A DNA stretch of 44,227 nucleotides, from the NCBI GenBank assembly GCA_001414345.1, contig LLCB01000402.1, positions 1 to 44,227 on the forward strand, in the 5' to 3' direction. The translations under genes were made by a program, and so were the position numbers. Source of the stretch: Hymenoscyphus infarciens (taxonomy: Eukaryota > Ascomycota > Leotiomycetes > Helotiales > Helotiaceae). The notes under the pieces are model-generated. The model was not told where the DNA came from. It saw only the letters and a list, made by a program, of their open reading frames with translations, and made no database searches. The stretch's first letter is position 1, and each line of letters opens with the position of its first letter. Positions 32,198 to 43,300 of this stretch are shown in pieces.

Positions 32198-32231
32198 TAG
32201 TCTCTATCCCTGGGTTTCAAAGATCTAGCCC

Positions 32232-32637
32232 TTTAGTGCTTGGATCGGATTGACTTTTTGTGTTTCCTTAGCGGTTGTTTTCAGCACTACTAGTTGGTAT
32301 GATAGAGGCGAGTCTACTACTAGCATAATTGCTGCATGGGTCGGGGTAAGCTCACTCAAGATTTCTTGCCAGATCTCTTATTCTAACAAGTTTTTAGCCT
32401 GGAATTTTGTGCCTGATCTGGGGGATCATCAAATTCATCAAGAGGAGAGGATCTGTTGAACTCGGTGATGAGATTTTGATCCTTATAACTGAGTTGAATC
32501 GATTAAAGAACATTGGCACGAGTTTGAAGAGCCCCGGGACAAGCAACCACTCATCGAAGGAAATATCCAGACAGAGTACATTTGCTACAAATCCAGGGCA
32601 ACAGAGCAACCCAAATATACAGGCAAATAAAGTGTAG
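32232..32637 (+). CDS. Possible small two-pass membrane protein, 5' end unresolved
   Basis: An open stretch from about 32232 (FSAWIGLTFCVSLAVVFSTT, hydrophobic) reaches a donor GTAAGC at 32346. A 52-nt intron with a TTCTAAC branch point and acceptor TTTTTAG leads in phase 0 to PGILCLIWGIIKFIKRRGSV and a polar tail ending at 32637. No ATG is present in exon 1, and the MITE copy ends only about 35 bp upstream, so a first exon may have been separated by the insertion. Splice signals are good, but the protein matches nothing known to me. Could be a relic. Confidence 0.3.
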
Positions 32638-32920
32638 CAGTGTAAACCATAGCAGTATTAGAATGGTGTTTTTCTAATACAAGTTTACCTCACTCCATGT
32701 GTAGTTACCTTGGCAATTCATTCCCCCGTCGGTATATCACAAGTGCAGTCCAGCTCACTCGCCAGAACTGTCTTTCAAACTGGCCAAGGACAAAGTAGTG
32801 GATGTGGGGAGCAAGTCAGTTTGTAGGGGCGGGGACACCCCTTGGTAGTTATTCAAGCGAAAATGAATTAGGCAGTCTTGATGCATCACAGAATATATAA
32901 CTCTTCTTTCCTTCGAAAGG

Positions 32921-34688
32921 TTATTCCACTCTCTTCGCAGTCTTGGGCATAATAAACCACAAGATCTCCATAGTAACAAACAGAGCAATACAAATCGGAT
33001 GCAAGACCCAGGTTCCAGCCTGCTGAGCCAACAACCCGGTCATGAATGGAATAAAAGCACCACCAGAACTCCCAACACTCGCGATGAACGAGAAACTCGA
33101 CACTTGCATTTGTTTTGGAATTAATCGAATGAGGACAGCAGTAGCAGCGGGATAGATAGGTCCCAAAAGGAAACCCGAGACCGCGACGGCGATGGAATTT
33201 CCGATAATCGAGGGGACGAACCAGACGAGAAGTTCGAGGACAAAGGCACCTGCGGTAAGGCAGATGATGAAAGTGCGTTCTCCGATACGAGGTCCAAGAT
33301 GAGAGAGGGTGAAACGACCTTAATGGGGTTTAGAGAACTCTGAGAAGATATGAGCGAAAACATACCAAGAGTGATTCCAGCCCAGAAACCAGCTGTGACA
33401 TATCCGACCTTGTTGACATCGCCTCCTCGATACGATACCAGGAACGAAATGATCCATCCTGAAATCGCCACTTCAGAACCTTGATATGCAAAAATGAACA
33501 AGGAACCAAAAAGCGTTGGCTTGTTTGTAATGATCTTTTTGAGTTTCGCCCAGTTTGAAGCGGAAGGTGTTGATTCTAGCGGAGATGACGCAGAACCATG
33601 ATGATTTTCTTTTTCATAGGACCAGAAAGCCCAGCCAGCCAGACAAAAGCTGACGGTGACAATTCCCAGAGGAAGAAAGTAGAAAGTGCTCCAGTGATGA
33701 CCTCGAGATACTATCGAGGTGGCTATTAATGGCTGCGGAAAATCTCGGAGTCAGTTTTGCCTTTACTAGAAGTATTTTTGAGGAAGCAACAGGGTAGTGG
33801 GTAGGAAACCAAGCTGTCTGAGGAGGAAATAGTGTCTCAATCTCCCTGAAACAAACCGAAAAGGTAATAAGAACTCGGAGAATACTCACTCCAACCGTTC
33901 CTCCAATTCCATAAATCCCTTGATACACTCCACTCACAAGAGAGCCATTCTGTAGATTAGCACACCATACCTGGCAAATGGCGAGGGTTGTAGCCGAGCC
34001 CATGCCGATAAAAAAGAATCTAAAAAATGTAGTTTAGACAGAGTGGCGCAGAGACTTGTGTTTGAAACTGATTAGGAGGATGTGAAAAGCAGGCCTACGC
34101 AATGACAGTAACTGGAAACGGAGGACGCCATACTAGGGTAACGAAGCCGGCAAATCGAAGAGATTCAGCAAGCATGAGGGCTTTGCTGTGACCGTATTTC
34201 TTCGTAACCCTGCTGACGAAAAACGCGGCTCCAATAAATCCGAGAGCGATAGATACGAAAATCATAGAAACAACAGCGTAGCCGATAGAATAATCCCTTG
34301 AAATCCATTAGCGGGTAATTTAAAAATGATAAGTCCGCTTTTCATACTTTTCGATATAAGGCAAGAGGGCTCCTGGAGCAGAGTCGTTTAACCCGGCACA
34401 GATACTGGTAACACAAGCGGATAGAAACCGGAAACGGTTCATATAAGGGTTCCAAATGCTCTCCACGGATTCCACGACTGGAAGAGACGTTTCTAACATC
34501 TCGAAGGATTCGAGCGCGTTTGTGGTAGATGGCTTGAGCAACGTCGCGGATGATGAAGCTAGAACATCGCGTTCTTTTCTTGCTCCTCTTATTTCACGAT
34601 CCGGGAGACGTACGGATTGAGGTTTTGATAGAGACAACGCAACGTAGTTGGGATCTTCCGTGAGGGAGCCAATAGTTTGCGTACTCAT
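32921..34688 (-). CDS. Major facilitator superfamily transporter, five exons
   Basis: Plasma-membrane secondary transporter. Five exons join in frame: 34688-34348, 34296-34099, 34019-33890, 33732-33366 and 33318-32921, giving 477 residues. A long polar N-terminus (MSTQTIGSLTEDPNYVALSL) precedes helix 1 (MNRFRFLSACVTSICAGLND). The loop after it reads GALLPYIEKDYSIGYAVVSM, then FFVSRVTKKYGHSKALMLAE, NLQNGSLVSGVYQGIYGIGG, HWSTFYFLPLGIV, and in the second half GFLLGPIYPAATAVLIRLIP and GSSGGAFIPFMTGLLAQQAG. This matches the fungal BSC6/fucose-permease-like MFS group. Intron 3 is unusually long (157 nt), intron 2 has a weak donor (GTAGGC), the others are 47-51 nt. No frame break is required. Substrate unknown. 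Confidence 0.85.
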
Positions 34689-35469
34689 CGTGAAGGCAGT
34701 GAGGGTTTTGGGGGTTCGTCGCGTGAGGTGAAAGAGCCTTTTTAATAGAAAGCCCCGGAAATCGCACGAATAAATATCTCAGTGTTGGTAATGTAAAGAT
34801 AAAACTTCATGTTATTGTAAGAGAAAACCTCCACCTCATGATGATAACGTAAAATTAGTCACGTTACTGACCTACCCCACTCTTACATGCTTCTTGGGCG
34901 ATACTAATCTCTCAAATTCACCGCAATTGAACAACTTCAACCCAACTCAAAATGCCTTCATTTTCCAAGTTCGAACCTGGATTCCTTCCGGAAACAATAT
35001 CTGAAGGTTGATGGAGTAATGCCCCTTTGTCTCGTGCTGATTAGACTCTCTGAATACCTTGGAAAGGCAAGCATTCGTCTTTGGGGGGTTTCAAATTCTC
35101 ATTCCAACTCACATTCGTTGTCATTCCTTTTGTTATTATGTTTCAATTGCGGGGAGCCGGAATCATTTCTCACTGCACAGGGAGAAAATGTCTCCCGACT
35201 TGCTTCACGTGAGCTGTATTAGATCTTCTCGAGAAGAGACACCAACACTAAGAAGGCTCGCCAAGTGGTTGGTGGGGCCTCAAAATCTTACTGTATTTCG
35301 AGTTGGAACTGCCTTGATTTGCAACATTTCCCATGTTGGTTCACACTTTCCAACAATACTAACAACATTACCAACAATAACGAACACCCACTCGGTCTTA
35401 CAAAACCTTAGCAACTTTCCAGCACTTCCCCTTCTCTGTCTCAATTGTACTCAGCAAACGAAGCACCAA
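34689..35469. other. Intergenic region upstream of the MFS gene
   Basis: It holds the MFS promoter side (34689-about 34900). A short plus-strand start, MPSFSKFEPGFLPETISEG at 34951 followed by a GT, may be an orphan first exon, but no partner exon was found. The rest shows overlapping open stretches without domains. Confidence 0.4.
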
Positions 35470-36241
35470 CATTCGTTCACTCTTGATGAAGCAACGACGC
35501 ACGCCGAATTTACCCCAATTGTGAGAGTGGAAGCAGAAGCATACTCAATCCCGCCAAACACCTTCTGGGAAGTAATGAAAGGGCCTTCACTTGACGAAAT
35601 ATCAGGCTCCATGGAATGAAATACAACCCAGTTCTCACTGGATATACGCGAAAGATGCCTAGACCGACGAAATTGTCGGTGCCATGAACTGGAAGATTCA
35701 TGAGCAAAATCCGTATGCTAGTGCTAGAGAAGGTCCGCCTGTTTATTGGTGGCCAGAAGGTTTGTGAAAAACGAAATAGCATGTCATCGTATACTGACTT
35801 TCTGCTACCCAAGAACCAATGAAAACACTCGCCGAAAGATTTTTAGCTCCTTTCTTCGCGAATAGACCCAAAAACATGAGCAAACCACCTCTCCGTAAGG
35901 ACACTTCTTCCTTTCCTATCAATACTAATGAAACGATAGTGATCAACATCTGCAACGTCAATCCTACCCGTCGACACGAAGGAATCGGAAATCTCATGAT
36001 AGGATGAGGACTCAAAAAAGCGGACGAGATGGAGGTCGAAACTTTCGTTGAGTCGGCCCTGGATGGCATTGGAATCTACAAGGTTCACGGCTTTGAACAT
36101 GTGAAGGATTTGATTCTTGATTCTGTGGTTGAGGAATCAGAGAATGAGGAGTTGGCGGCGTTAAAAAAGAAGATGTTGAAGAAGTTGTTGCCTTTTCATG
36201 TTGATTTCATGGTTAGGCCAGTTGGCGGAAAGAAGGCGTAG
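35470..36241 (+). pseudogene. Decayed GNAT-family N-acetyltransferase
   Basis: Readable pieces in order are FTLDEATTHAEFTPIVRVEA with YSIPPNTFWEVMKGPS (from about 35480), SSHWIYAKDA then a TAG stop (35660-35662) and TDEIVGAMNWKIHEQNPYAS with PVYWWPEG, an intron-like gap, and MKTLAERFLAPFFANRPKNM. Then comes the acetyl-CoA-binding region NICNVNPTRRHEGIGNLMIG, corresponding to the R/Q-x-x-G-x-G/A loop. A TGA stop (36005-36007) sits where Trp is expected, followed by GLKKADEMEVETFVES and HGFEHVKDLIL to the stop at 36241. Two in-frame stops, one register change and the lack of an ATG make it non-functional. The order and domain content match fungal GNAT proteins. Confidence 0.75.
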
Positions 36242-37047
36242 ATCTTATGGTTATTAATTAAAATTCCCCAATAGATTCATTCCCTCGTCTTCGGTCCTTC
36301 CCCCCACCTCTGGTTTCAACCGAAACACCTTTGCAGTAGCATTAATTTAGTTCGGACGTCGGCCGAGTCTTGGAGTGGAGGGGGGTAAACCAAAAATTGC
36401 AACCATCACTTAACAACAACACCACGACCAACAGAAAGAACACCAAATATTCTTTTTACAGAATAGAGATAAATCTTTACTAGAATATGGCCCGGTCGGA
36501 GATTCAATAATCTTGGGCAAACCAAATTATTTGGTTCGGCCAATACACCAAATTCACGTGCGATGGAGGTTTGCCTCGAATTTACTTGAATACCTGTCTG
36601 CCCTCTCCCGTTCTCTCTGCCAAAAAGAGTGCAGTTTAGCGAATGATCCATTATGCTCGAGACTGTGGAGGCTCCCGACAGGGCCCAAAACAGCTCACAT
36701 AGGGATTTGCGCCAATCAAGTAGGTGAATCTGGTACAAATTCAGTCTGAATAGAAACTTTGAACACAGGATCCGAACTTTTGATGCCCACATTGATTCAA
36801 ACAAATGCTTTTTGTCTAAAGTAGACTAGAAATTACTCCATGATACACCACCAAAGATACCAAACTCCATACACACTTCCACAAGTCGAATTCCTCATTA
36901 GCTGCCGGAATGAGTTCAGCATAAACTTCCCTCATCTCCCAACTTTCTTTTGCTGTCGATTTTGTTTATCCTGTCAACTCTATTATTACTGCTGGAAGAA
37001 GAGTTTCACGCTTGGAAATATATCATGTCAGCACGATCCATTCACTA
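36242..37047. other. Gene-free stretch left of the composite repeat
   Basis: Balanced composition; overlapping open stretches near 36406-36804 on both strands show no domain. The TA at 37046-37047 is the target site of the element that follows. Confidence 0.45.
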
Positions 37048-37356
37048 CAGTGAGTTACGAGTTAAGCTTGAATTTGCCCACTTTTTTTATAATCCAAGCT
37101 TTTTAAAAAAGTCCTTGATTTCCCCCCTTTTTAGGCACTCTTTTACCTATTTATTAATAATAACATAGGTTAGTATACTCTAGATAATAGAAAACGAGAG
37201 CTCTATATGTCCTCGATTACTCTATAAACTTTATATAACAAAAACAGACAATTTTATATCTGTCTTAATTTTTATAAGGTCTTAGCGTACCTTATCGACC
37301 TTACAGGGGTAGTGAAATTTTTTTTAAAAAAGGGTTTTTTTTCTATTTTTTAGTTT

Positions 37357-40300
37357 ACGGTAATTATCTATTTTGCTCTCTAAATAATGATTTATACCTT
37401 AAATATCCCTTAATTAATAAATAATACCTAGAATACCTCTTGTTTTTATACCTCTTATTTTTAGAGAGTAAAACTATTAAAATAGAGGTATTCTAGTTAG
37501 TAAAGATATTTTCCTTATTTATTATTTTCTCTATACTAATATACTAAAAATTTAATAAATATAATAAATTAACCTACTATTATACTATCTACCTACTTTC
37601 TAATATATAAACTTTTATAAGTACTCTCTAGTAGTATAATACTCTAATTCTTATACTTTCGCTTAACGCTTTTATCTCTTAAATCGATAGCTTTTTAGCT
37701 CTTCTAAGTACTTAGATTAACCTTAATTCTAATTCCTTCTTATATAATAGGATTAATTCTTAGCTTAGTACTATCTATACTAATTTCGCTTTAAACGTCT
37801 ATATCCTTCTACTCCTACTTCTACTCTTACTCTACTACTTTTACTCTATATAATTAATCTAATATTAATAGTATAAGATAACGTTTATTAATATCTACTA
37901 TATACTCTTAATCTATATAGTAATAATACCTATTAATTATACTCTAACTATTACCTAATCGTTACTTTTCCTTCTTATCTTAAGTACTTAAAACTTTAAA
38001 GTATACTCCTAGCTTAATAAATCGCTTATTAATTCCTCTTCTACTAGTAATATTATATTAACATTATATACTCTTTATAGCTTACTTAGTTTCGCTATTA
38101 TTACTTATACTTATAATTAAGAGTTTATTAAGCTTAAATAGCTCCTCTAATAGTAGCTTAGATAATAGGAAAAAGTCTTCTAAGCTATTAGAAAAGCTAT
38201 TAAATTCCTCTCTATATTCCTCTCTACTATCCCTATTCTTATCCTTATTCTTATCTTTAAGAGATTCTAAAACTCGGTTTTAATAATAGAAAGTAATTCG
38301 TACTTTATTAGTAGTAGTAAGATTAGATTAGTAAAGAGGATTATTATTAATATCTTTAAGAAAGACTTCCTAGTCTCTAAACTCGTTATTACTTAATCGG
38401 TTACTATCTTCTCTAAAAACTACCTCTTTTGCCTTTTATATACGCTTATAAGCTAATAGTATACTTATATATATTCTCGAATTATAGCTAACTTCTTAGT
38501 AATTATAATACTTATAATTTAATAGTTAATACTCTTAATAAATATATACCTTTTTTAGTTATCTTATATAGTACTTGATTAGTAGTAGTAAAATACTAAG
38601 AGTAGAACGAAGCTTATTAATTATAAGGAAAGGCTTAAAAGTAGAATAGTATATTATATAATAATTTAAGAGTAAATAGCTATAGTAGAAGAATTATATA
38701 ACGTTAATAGTAAGATATTAGTAATAGGTAATTATATATAAGTAAGGTAATTAATAATCCTAGAAAGAGAGGTATAAGTAAGTACGCTCTTTAAAGTTAA
38801 CTTAGTAATAATGTTTTTTAAGAGTATTAACTTAGTAGACGTCTCTACTAGTAGGAATAACTTTATACTTTTTAATATACTCTAGCTTTTTAAGATAGAG
38901 CTTCTATAGCTTATTTAAGACCTTAGTATTACTGAATTTAGTAGGTGAATTATAGTATAAATAAAACTTCTTTATTATCTAATCCTATATACTATTAAGT
39001 AGTTATATTAGTAGACGATTCCGAATCTTGCTCTATACTAAGTTAATACTCTTAATAATGTTTAATATATTATAGCTATATTATAAAAGTCTCTTAATAA
39101 AGATAACCTTATATATAGAATAAATATTAGTTAGAATAGTAATAACGTATTTAGAGAGGGTTTTATTACTATACTTCTTCTTAAACTTTACTATTTATAA
39201 TAGAGTTTCTTAGTAAGTATCCCTATTCTTTATATAGTAAAGTCTCTATTAAAGTTGTCTTAATTTCTTACTATAGTAAAAGGCGATATTATCTATAATA
39301 TACTAATAATATATAAGAGCGTAAGCCTTTAGAAAGGCTATTAGAAGTTGCTTTTATAAGCCCTTTTAATAGTCGCTAATTAGTACCTATTTATTACTAT
39401 TCTTATATATTACTTAAAAAGTTTAAAAAGTATATACTATATTTATAGAGTACTACTTCTATAACTTCTCGTCTTCTTTTAGTAATAACGTCTAGCAAAT
39501 TAGTAATATCTTATTATTAGTATTAATTATAATAGTAATCGCTAGTACTATCTTAAACTTTAATTAAGTATATATAGTATTAACTCTAGTAAAGTAGTAG
39601 ATATATTTAATAGTATTATAAAGAGGTCTTAGAATAATAAATATGTCCTTAAATTCTATAGTTTCCTAGTTAATTTAAAGACATATATAGTAAGTAGGAT
39701 CTAAATCTTAGAGCGCTTTTATATAATTTAATATAAGCGTAAACGAATTCTTTTCCTTCTTAAGACTCTCTTTATATTACTTTTAAATAGCGTAATATAC
39801 TTAACGATTTAGTATAGTATTACCTTAGCTAAGCAACTTCTTATTATTTATTAAATTCTTTACTTTAAGGTTAGGATCTTAATTAATAGATTTAGTATAA
39901 GTATTAAGGATATATTATATACTATTCTTATTATAGTAATTAAGGTATATATTAGTTAGGTAAGAGTAAGAGGTATATACTTAAAGGATTATATACTAAG
40001 TCTTCTTAGAAAGGATAATATATAGATAGAATTTATATATCTCTTTTATCTTATACTTAAGAATAAACTAACCTTTATCTAACTTTATAATCTTATAGGA
40101 TTCGTTCTAATTAATTAAATAAATAATTATAGCCTCTTTTACCTTCTTAAGAGTAGGCTACTCTTAACCGATTTATATAACGTTCTTTAAAACGTTAGTA
40201 TCTACTAATATAGAATTACTTATTAATTTATTTATAATAGCTTTATCTTATTATTCTTATTAATTAAGCTCTTTTAATATTATATAATAAGGCTTTATAC

Positions 40301-40625
40301 GCGTTTTACGCTCTATCTTATTCTTATACTTAAGTGCTAGTATATTAGTAGTAGTAGTAATAGTAGAAGAAGATAGAGAGAGAATAGATTTTAGTACTCG
40401 AATATTATAAGATATTCTAGTATATAGTTTTAATTTACTTAAAAATAGGTATAGATATATAGTAAAAGTAGTAAACATTTACTAACTAGAATACCTCTAT
40501 TTTAATAGTTTTACTCTCTAAAAATAAGAGATACAAAAATAAGAGGTATTCTAGGTATTATTTATTAATTAAGAGATATTTAAGATATAAATCATTATTT
40601 AGAGAGTAAAATAGATAATTACTGT
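37357..40625 (-). mobile_element. RIP-degraded Mutator-like (MULE) element, 3.3 kb
   Basis: Long inverted ends of about 147 bp (37357-37503 and about 40475-40625) begin ACGGTAATTATC / ACAGTAATTATC. The host sequence TTAGTTTAC is duplicated at 37350-37358 and 40626-40634; exact ends are ambiguous by two bases. Long inverted repeats plus an about 9-bp duplication are typical of Mutator-like elements. On the minus strand a MULE transposase remnant is readable near 39000-39100: YSYNILNIIKSINLV, a stop where Trp is expected, SKIRNRLLI and a stop where Gln is expected, like the N..ES.NS block of MULE transposases. CpA and TpG are nearly absent across the interior, so the gene was destroyed by RIP. 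Confidence 0.8.
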
Positions 40626-40638
40626 TTAGTTTACTTTT

Positions 40639-41240
40639 ATAGTAACTAACACTTTTATTCTCTAAATAATCGTAAATACCTAGAATATTCTCTAAATTAA
40701 TTAAAAAGTGACTATTCTATTCTTTAAATAATACCTCTTAAAAATAGAGGTATTCTAGTTAGAAAAGCGGGATATTTAAGTCAGTTTTCTACTTTTTCTC
40801 TATTTATTAGTTTCCTTATACTAATATACTAAAAATTACTAAATATAGTAAATTAACCGGCTTATGTACTCTCTACTTACGACTACGTAAACCAACTCTT
40901 AAGGACTTTGGTTAAGCCTAATACTCTCGATCCTTTCGCTTTTATTACTTGAATCGACGATTTCTTAAGGCTTAATATTCTTCTTCTTTCGTGCTCTAAT
41001 TTCCTATAGTAGATGCTGTATATTAATCTTAAGGTACTAGCTTTAATTTACTAAAAATTGGGTGACGTAATATAGTAAAAGCAGTGAATGATAACTAACT
41101 TAATTATCCCTCTTTTCTGACTAGAATACTCTTATTTTTAAGAGGTATTATTTAAAGAATAGAACAGTCATTTTTTAATTAATTTAGAGGATATTCTAGG
41201 TATTTACGATTATTTAGAGGATAAAAGTGTCAATTACCGT
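40639..41240. mobile_element. Non-autonomous Mutator-like derivative, 602 bp
   Basis: Inverted ends of about 125 bp begin ATAGTAACTAACACTTTTAT and ACGGTAATTGACACTTTTAT. The host sequence TACTTTTAT is duplicated at 40632-40640 and 41241-41249. The end sequences and the subterminal stretch ACTAATATACTAAAAATT match those of the 3.3-kb element, so it is an internally deleted relative. Its left target overlaps the right target copy of the larger element by three bases. Confidence 0.8.
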
Positions 41241-41572
41241 TACTTTTATTATACTTTAAATTAATAAGTAATATAGAAGAGAGATAATTAGATATAGCGC
41301 CTCTTTCTAGCTAGGCCTCGTCTCTTTTAGAGTACTTTTATTTTCTATCTTCTAAAGAAAAGAGGGAGGAAGCGTTGAAGAAAAAAAGCTCGGATTACAA
41401 AAAAAGTGGGCAAATTCAAGCTTAATTCGCAACTCACTATATAGAGGTTCAGCTTTTAACTATCTCGAACCTTCAATACTTCTTCGTGTTTGGAAAGCTA
41501 CCATTGTGCCTAGCGCTACCTGTGTTTGGTTGAGCTCGCTTGGTATTTATATGTGGCCCATAGAACGGCCTC

Positions 41573-41884
41573 TTATTGAAAAAAGCTCACCTTCGCCCAG
41601 CCAACTCCTACCCCTTTCCACTCCAACAATTCCCCCGGACTCCCACTCTCAACAACCCTGCCCCCCTCAAGAACCGAAATCACATCACTCCCTAAAAGAC
41701 TAATAACCCTATGCGTAATAGTAATCACAGGCCACCTGCCAAAAACCTCCCCAATCGCCCTCCTCATCCCCTCATTACTTCCCTTATCTAGACTACTCGT
41801 AGCCTCATCTAACACCAAAATCCCTAGAGAAGCGAGCCTCATCTCTTTAGGGTTGTGCAATATCAAGGACAATATTTTTATCAA
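41573..41884 (-). pseudogene. C-terminal fragment of an ABC transporter nucleotide-binding domain
   Basis: The frame reads LGILVLDEATSSLD (Walker B with the catalytic Glu, and D-loop), then GRWPVITITHRV (H-loop His), then ISVLEGGRVVESGSPGELLE, the end of an ABC-transporter nucleotide-binding domain of the ABCC/multidrug type, with stop at 41573. The Walker A motif, Q-loop, LSGGQ-type signature and all membrane domains are absent. The residues before Walker B do not match the family beyond about 41820. A transporter of this type would need over 1,200 residues, so this is a gene relic. Confidence 0.8.
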
Positions 41885-42180
41885 AAAACCGTTTACATTT
41901 TCAATTGCGACAAGAAAACTGCTTCAAAATAATAACGCATCGGACAGGACGTGATGGGGTTCACGCCAAGACAGCTCAGCGAAATCTTAAGCGCGAACGC
42001 CGATAAAAAGGCGGCGGCTATCAGTTCCCTATTTACAATCTTCGTAAATTTTTGAACTCTTGATTATCCCGGTAGTCATTCTAGGGGCGGATTGACAGTT
42101 TTTAGGTGTGGGACCGTGGTCTGAAACCTGGCGTTGCTAAGCCCGCTAGGCCTAATTAGTAAATCACGTGCTTACCTTAC
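41885..42180. other. Gene-free stretch and edge of the right AT-rich block
   Basis: Balanced composition with no coding region. The segment TTTTTAGGTGTGGGACC (about 42097-42113) resembles TTTTAGCGTGGGACC at the mirror-image edge of the left AT-rich block (about 1458-1472), hinting that both blocks carry ends of related repeats. Confidence 0.35.
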
Positions 42181-43300
42181 TAAAAAAAAGTATAGATAAC
42201 CTTAAATCGCGACGTACCTAACTTTTGAGTGTCGGGCACACTTTTAACCGTGGCTACGGTCGTAAACCGTCTGTTTTTCGTCTTTAAATAGCTTTAAATT
42301 AATTAATATACCTTCTATATTCACCTTTATAAACAGTAAGGTTATATAGAGCTAGGAATAGGCTAAATTACGCTCTCGGAGCATCTAGTAACTTCCTCTC
42401 ACTACTCTTAGAGCTCTTAGAAGCTTTCTAAAAGCTTTAAAGTACTCTAATAACATATACTAATTACTCTTTAATATATAGTATTTAATTATAAGCCTAG
42501 CGCGCCTATTAAGATAGAAAGCGTTCTACGAATAGCCTCTCTACTACTAACGATCTAGATCCTACTAAACGCTTATAATATATACCCTAGATAATCCTAT
42601 AAGCTTTATATATTTAGGAAATATTCTAATATATATATATAGTTATATAATGTTTTAAATTAATACTAATAAGACCTAGAGAGCTAATAGAACGACTAAA
42701 TACTATTCTTACTACTATAGCTACTATCTAATAGTTGATTCTATATATTATTAAAAGCCTCTTACTTTCAGAGGCTTTTACTTACTTTATTAGCTTATTA
42801 TATACAATAATACGTAATTAAAGGAGGACGTCTTATAATATAGTTATAATTATAAGTAAGCTTTCTTAGAGACATATTTAGTAAAGCGTAAGTTTCTTAG
42901 TAATATAAGTAAAGCCTCTTAATTTAAGAGCCTTTTTACTAATCCTCTATACCTTAGCCTACTACGCCTAATACTCCTAATCGCCTTATAGAAGATTATT
43001 ATAATATAATACTCCTCCTTCTCTAAGATTAATTCAGCTCTAACTTTTAAATTAAGATATTATTAAATATAGAGAAACGATCTAATACTCTTTTTACTAC
43101 CTAGGATAATAGTCTTATTCAAGATCTGGATATATAATAAGAATCTAGAGAGTATAAGAGTATAGATATATATAATAGAGAGGTAGTACCTTAACACTTT
43201 TAATACTAGCGCTTTATAACAATACCTAGAATACGCTTAATAGTCTCTTAATCTTAGAGGCTTTTTACTCTTATATACTATATAAGTGATATAAAAAGTG
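42181..43300. repeat. AT-rich RIP-like repeat with recurrent palindromes
   Basis: Stops in all frames and depleted CpA/TpG. Palindromic motifs built on AAAGCCTCTTA..TAAGAGGCTTT occur near 42745-42780, 42905-42935 and 43240-43270. Similar motifs occur near 161-186 and 255-285 and inside the satellite to the right. Confidence 0.65.

Larger units (their letters stand above)
37048..41439. mobile_element. CAGTGAGTT-family MITE copy 3, split by two Mutator-like insertions
   Basis: Outer ends CAGTGAGTTACGAGTTAAGC (37048) and GCAACTCACTA (to 41439) are flanked by TA (37046-37047 and 41440-41441). The left part (37048-37358) and right part (41241-41439) are collinear with the copy at 31674. Removing the two inner elements and their duplicated targets leaves about 0.5 kb, the size of the intact copies. 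Same orientation as the 31674 copy. Confidence 0.85.

Noticed and set aside
35019..35469. Long open stretch upstream of the GNAT pseudogene
   Set aside because: Only the part after about 35470 resembles a GNAT; the rest has no domain and a non-protein-like composition.
40260..40478. Separate 72-codon gene on the minus strand
   Set aside because: It lies inside the RIP-affected Mutator-like element and is probably a remnant of its transposase region.
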